DNA of 5,381 bases from an uncultured Pseudomonadota bacterium. Its GTDB lineage: Bacteria > Pseudomonadota > Gammaproteobacteria > Burkholderiales > Methylophilaceae. The stretch lies in the NCBI GenBank assembly GCA_903860085.1, contig CAIOPD010000094.1, positions 1 through 5,381 on the forward strand, written 5' to 3'. The notes under the pieces were generated by a model. That model had not been told where the DNA came from and searched no databases. It saw only the letters and a list, made by a program, of their open reading frames with translations. Every line of letters begins with the position of its first letter. Within the stretch, counting starts at the first letter, position 1. This document shows positions 3,273 through 5,381 of this stretch, piece by piece. The position numbers and the translations under genes were made by a program.

Positions 3273-5381
3273 TCACTTAGGATCTTTAGACGGCCGCCAA
3301 TACTTAAGCAGCAAGGCATTAGACACGACACTAAAACTACTTAAAGCCATGGCGGCACCTGCGATTACCGGGCTAAGAAAGCCCATCGCGGCTAGAGGAA
3401 TACCCACCACGTTATAAATAAAAGCCCAAAACAAATTCTGCCTGATTTTGGCATAAGTCCGCCTTGAAATTTCTATAGCGTCCGCCACTAGGGCCGGATC
3501 TCCACGCATCAATGTAATGCCTGCCGCATGCATGGCGACATCAGTGCCTGTTGACATGGCAATGCCGATATCCGCTGCAGCCAACGCTGGGGCATCATTG
3601 AGGCCATCACCCACCATGGCTATCAGTCCTCCATTTTTCTTTAGCGCCATAATAATATTAGCTTTATCCTCGGGCAATACCTGTGCGTAAACACGGTTAA
3701 TACCGACCTGACTAGCAATCGCGTTGGCGCTACCTAAGTTATCACCAGAAATCAATACGGTCTCAATGCCAAGATGTTGCAGACGCACAATCGCGCTTTT
3801 CGCGCTAGCTTTGAGGGCATCACCAAATGCGAACATGCCTAATAGTGTTGGCGCACTTCCTAAAGTGCCTTGGCATAACCAAGACACGCTTCGCCCATTA
3901 GCTTCTAATTCAGCATCCTGTGTGTTAAACAAAGCCACATCGACACCCAACTCAACCATTAAGCTTGCATTACCAAGATACAACTGCTGATCACCAACCT
4001 TGGCGCTAACGCCTCGCCCAGCTAAGGCTTTAAGATCGTGTGCTGGGAGCAATTGTAAGCCTTGTTTTTGCGCGGCGCTGAGCACAGCCTTAGCGATGGG
4101 ATGCTCACTACCAGCTTGTAAGCTTGCCGCTAACAATAATAGGTCGTCTACCGAACCTAATGCAGGATAAACTTCAAGGAGTTTCGGACGACCTTCAGTT
4201 AAAGTGCCAGTCTTATCAAAAGCCACCACCTTAATGGCATGCGCTAATTCCAATGCTTCCGCATCTTTAATCAGCACCCCGTGCTGGGCCGCAACACCAG
4301 TACCGACCATTATAGCGGTGGGTGTGGCAAGACCCAGTGCACAAGGGCACGCAATCACCAACACCGCTACTGCATTCAGAATAGCCACTTGCCAGTCACC
4401 ACCAAAGAAGCCCCAAACCAGAAAAGTCATCAAGGCAATCGCAATTACCGTAGGTACAAAGACTGCGCTGACTTTATCTACTAAGCGCTGAACGGGGGCT
4501 TTCTTTGCCTGAGCTGATTCAACCAAACGCACAATACGCGACAAAACGGATTCAGCACCAACAGCACTGGTGCGAACATAAAGCAAACCATCGCCATTGA
4601 GGGCGCCACCTGTCACCTGATCCCCAGCCTTTTTGGCTACAGGCAAACTTTCACCTGTGACCAAGGACTCATCGACTTGACTCTGGCCGTCTGTCACGCG
4701 CCCATCGACAGCTATACGCTCGCCCGGTCTTACCATCACTACATCACCAACCTGCACTTGCGCGATAGCCAATAGTAGCTCTTTGCCATCTCGGAGCACG
4801 CTAGCGCGCTCTGGACGTAAGGCATTAAGCGCGCGGATAGCTGCAGTGGTTTTTTGCTTAGCGCGACTTTCTAGCCATTTACCAAGTAAGACTAAACTAA
4901 TTACAATGCTAGAAGATTCAAAATATAAGTGCTGCATCGCGTGATGCGAAGGACTAAACCATAGATAAACGCTTAAGCCATAAGCCGCTGATGTGCCTAA
5001 CGCCACCAATAGGTCCATATTGCCAGCGCCAGCTTTAAGTGCGCTCCAGCCGGCTTTATAAAAGCGCCAACCTAACCAAAATTGCACTGGCGTTGCCAAT
5101 AGCCATTGTAAAGAAGCTGGCAACTGTCCTTGCCAACCTAACCACTGTGCCACCATGGCAAACACCATAGGTGTTGATAGTATCGCTGCCAACAACACTG
5201 GCCAACCTGGCATGGTCGTTACAACTGCAATAGTGTCATCGTTCAATAATTGGGCTTGGTATCCAGCATCAACGACAGCTTGAATCAGAAGCACTGAGTT
5301 AACAAGATCCTTTGCACCAGTCACTTGCGCGGTTTCTAGCGCAAGATTGACCTCAGCGCTCAATACGCCAGGGACTTTGGA
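3273..5381 (-). CDS. copA: Cu(I)-exporting P1B-type ATPase, CopA-like (N-terminus beyond right edge)
   Basis: This inner-membrane pump uses ATP to move Cu(I) out of the cytoplasm. The frame is open from the window edge; 702 residues are visible (numbered here from the edge). Residues 1 to about 50 are the second half of a heavy-metal-associated domain (SKVPGVLSAEVNLALETAQV); its metal-binding CXXC lies off the edge. Then come four membrane helices (about 60-170), the actuator TGES (242-245), the membrane metal site CPC (345-347), the phosphorylation site DKTGT (389-393, Asp at genome 4217-4215), SEHP (425-428) of the nucleotide domain and the hinge GDGLND (591-596). The last two helices carry YN (656-657) and MALSS (678-682), the Cu(I)-type signature. 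An apparent start at 5363 is a TTG leucine codon inside the metal-binding domain, not the start. By family comparison roughly 30-50 residues are missing. Promoter and any CueR-type control lie outside the window. Silver may also be carried. Confidence 0.94.
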   Translation of the reverse strand, partial: SKVPGVLSAEVNLALETAQVTGAKDLVNSVLLIQAVVDAGYQAQLLNDDTIAVVTTMPGWPVLLAAILSTPMVFAMVAQWLGWQGQLPASLQWLLATPVQFWLGWRFYKAGWSALKAGAGNMDLLVALGTSAAYGLSVYLWFSPSHHAMQHLYFESSSIVISLVLLGKWLESRAKQKTTAAIRALNALRPERASVLRDGKELLLAIAQVQVGDVVMVRPGERIAVDGRVTDGQSQVDESLVTGESLPVAKKAGDQVTGGALNGDGLLYVRTSAVGAESVLSRIVRLVESAQAKKAPVQRLVDKVSAVFVPTVIAIALMTFLVWGFFGGDWQVAILNAVAVLVIACPCALGLATPTAIMVGTGVAAQHGVLIKDAEALELAHAIKVVAFDKTGTLTEGRPKLLEVYPALGSVDDLLLLAASLQAGSEHPIAKAVLSAAQKQGLQLLPAHDLKALAGRGVSAKVGDQQLYLGNASLMVELGVDVALFNTQDAELEANGRSVSWLCQGTLGSAPTLLGMFAFGDALKASAKSAIVRLQHLGIETVLISGDNLGSANAIASQVGINRVYAQVLPEDKANIIMALKKNGGLIAMVGDGLNDAPALAAADIGIAMSTGTDVAMHAAGITLMRGDPALVADAIEISRRTYAKIRQNLFWAFIYNVVGIPLAAMGFLSPVIAGAAMALSSFSVVSNALLLKYWRPSKDPK

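Noticed and set aside
3260..3277. Inverted repeat AGTGAA / TTCACT between the convergent RIO and copA genes as a terminator
   Set aside because: The stem is only 6 bp and AT-rich, has no T-run on either strand and overlaps the copA stop codon. It is too weak to call.
3724..4491. Plus-strand open frames opposite copA
   Set aside because: They lie wholly inside the well-supported ATPase gene on the other strand, have low-complexity translations and no recognisable domain.
1..5381. tRNA, rRNA, CRISPR array, insertion sequence or prophage remnants
   Set aside because: By eye, no repeats with regular spacers, transposase-like frames, terminal repeats or tRNA-like sequence were seen on either strand.

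Overview
The window carries three convergently or divergently arranged blocks from what looks like a proteobacterium, most likely a betaproteobacterium. That guess rests on the gene types (an Mto-type porin-cytochrome cluster, a PA4780-like RIO kinase, a CopA-type copper ATPase) and on moderately AT-rich DNA. Nitrosomonadales, including Gallionellaceae or Methylophilaceae relatives, would fit, but nothing in the window fixes the taxon.

Positions 1-2039, minus strand, hold a three-gene operon read right to left. It starts with a small periplasmic monoheme cytochrome c (mtoD-like, 1656-2039). Next is a decaheme cytochrome c with ten CXXCH motifs (mtoA/mtrA/dmsE family, 506-1585). Last is the N-terminal 162 residues of an MtrB/PioB/MtoB-family outer-membrane porin, cut by the left edge (1-488). 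The order mtoD-mtoA-mtoB is that of the Sideroxydans iron-oxidation locus. The inferred job is to carry electrons across the outer membrane: decaheme wire inside the porin, small cytochrome as periplasmic shuttle. Extracellular Fe(II) oxidation is the leading reading; outward flow to metals cannot be excluded. An 11-bp hairpin with a GCAA (GNRA) loop lies between mtoD and mtoA.

Positions 2040-2369 are a divergent, AT-rich regulatory region. It has a perfect FNR/ANR box (TTGAT-ACAA-ATCAA), placed exactly where a class II activated promoter for mtoDAB would need it: centre 41.5 bp from the predicted start, with a -10-like hexamer and no -35. The region also contains seven copies of ACTAA/TTAGT, two of them forming a 13-bp palindrome, which may mark a second regulator's sites.

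Positions 2370-3230, plus strand, encode a complete RIO-family protein kinase. Its own sigma70-like promoter ends so close to the ATG that the mRNA is probably leaderless. Positions 3273-5381, minus strand, encode a Cu(I)-exporting P1B-type ATPase (CopA) that lacks only its extreme N-terminus, which is beyond the right edge. The RIO and copA genes converge with a 42-bp gap and no convincing terminator.
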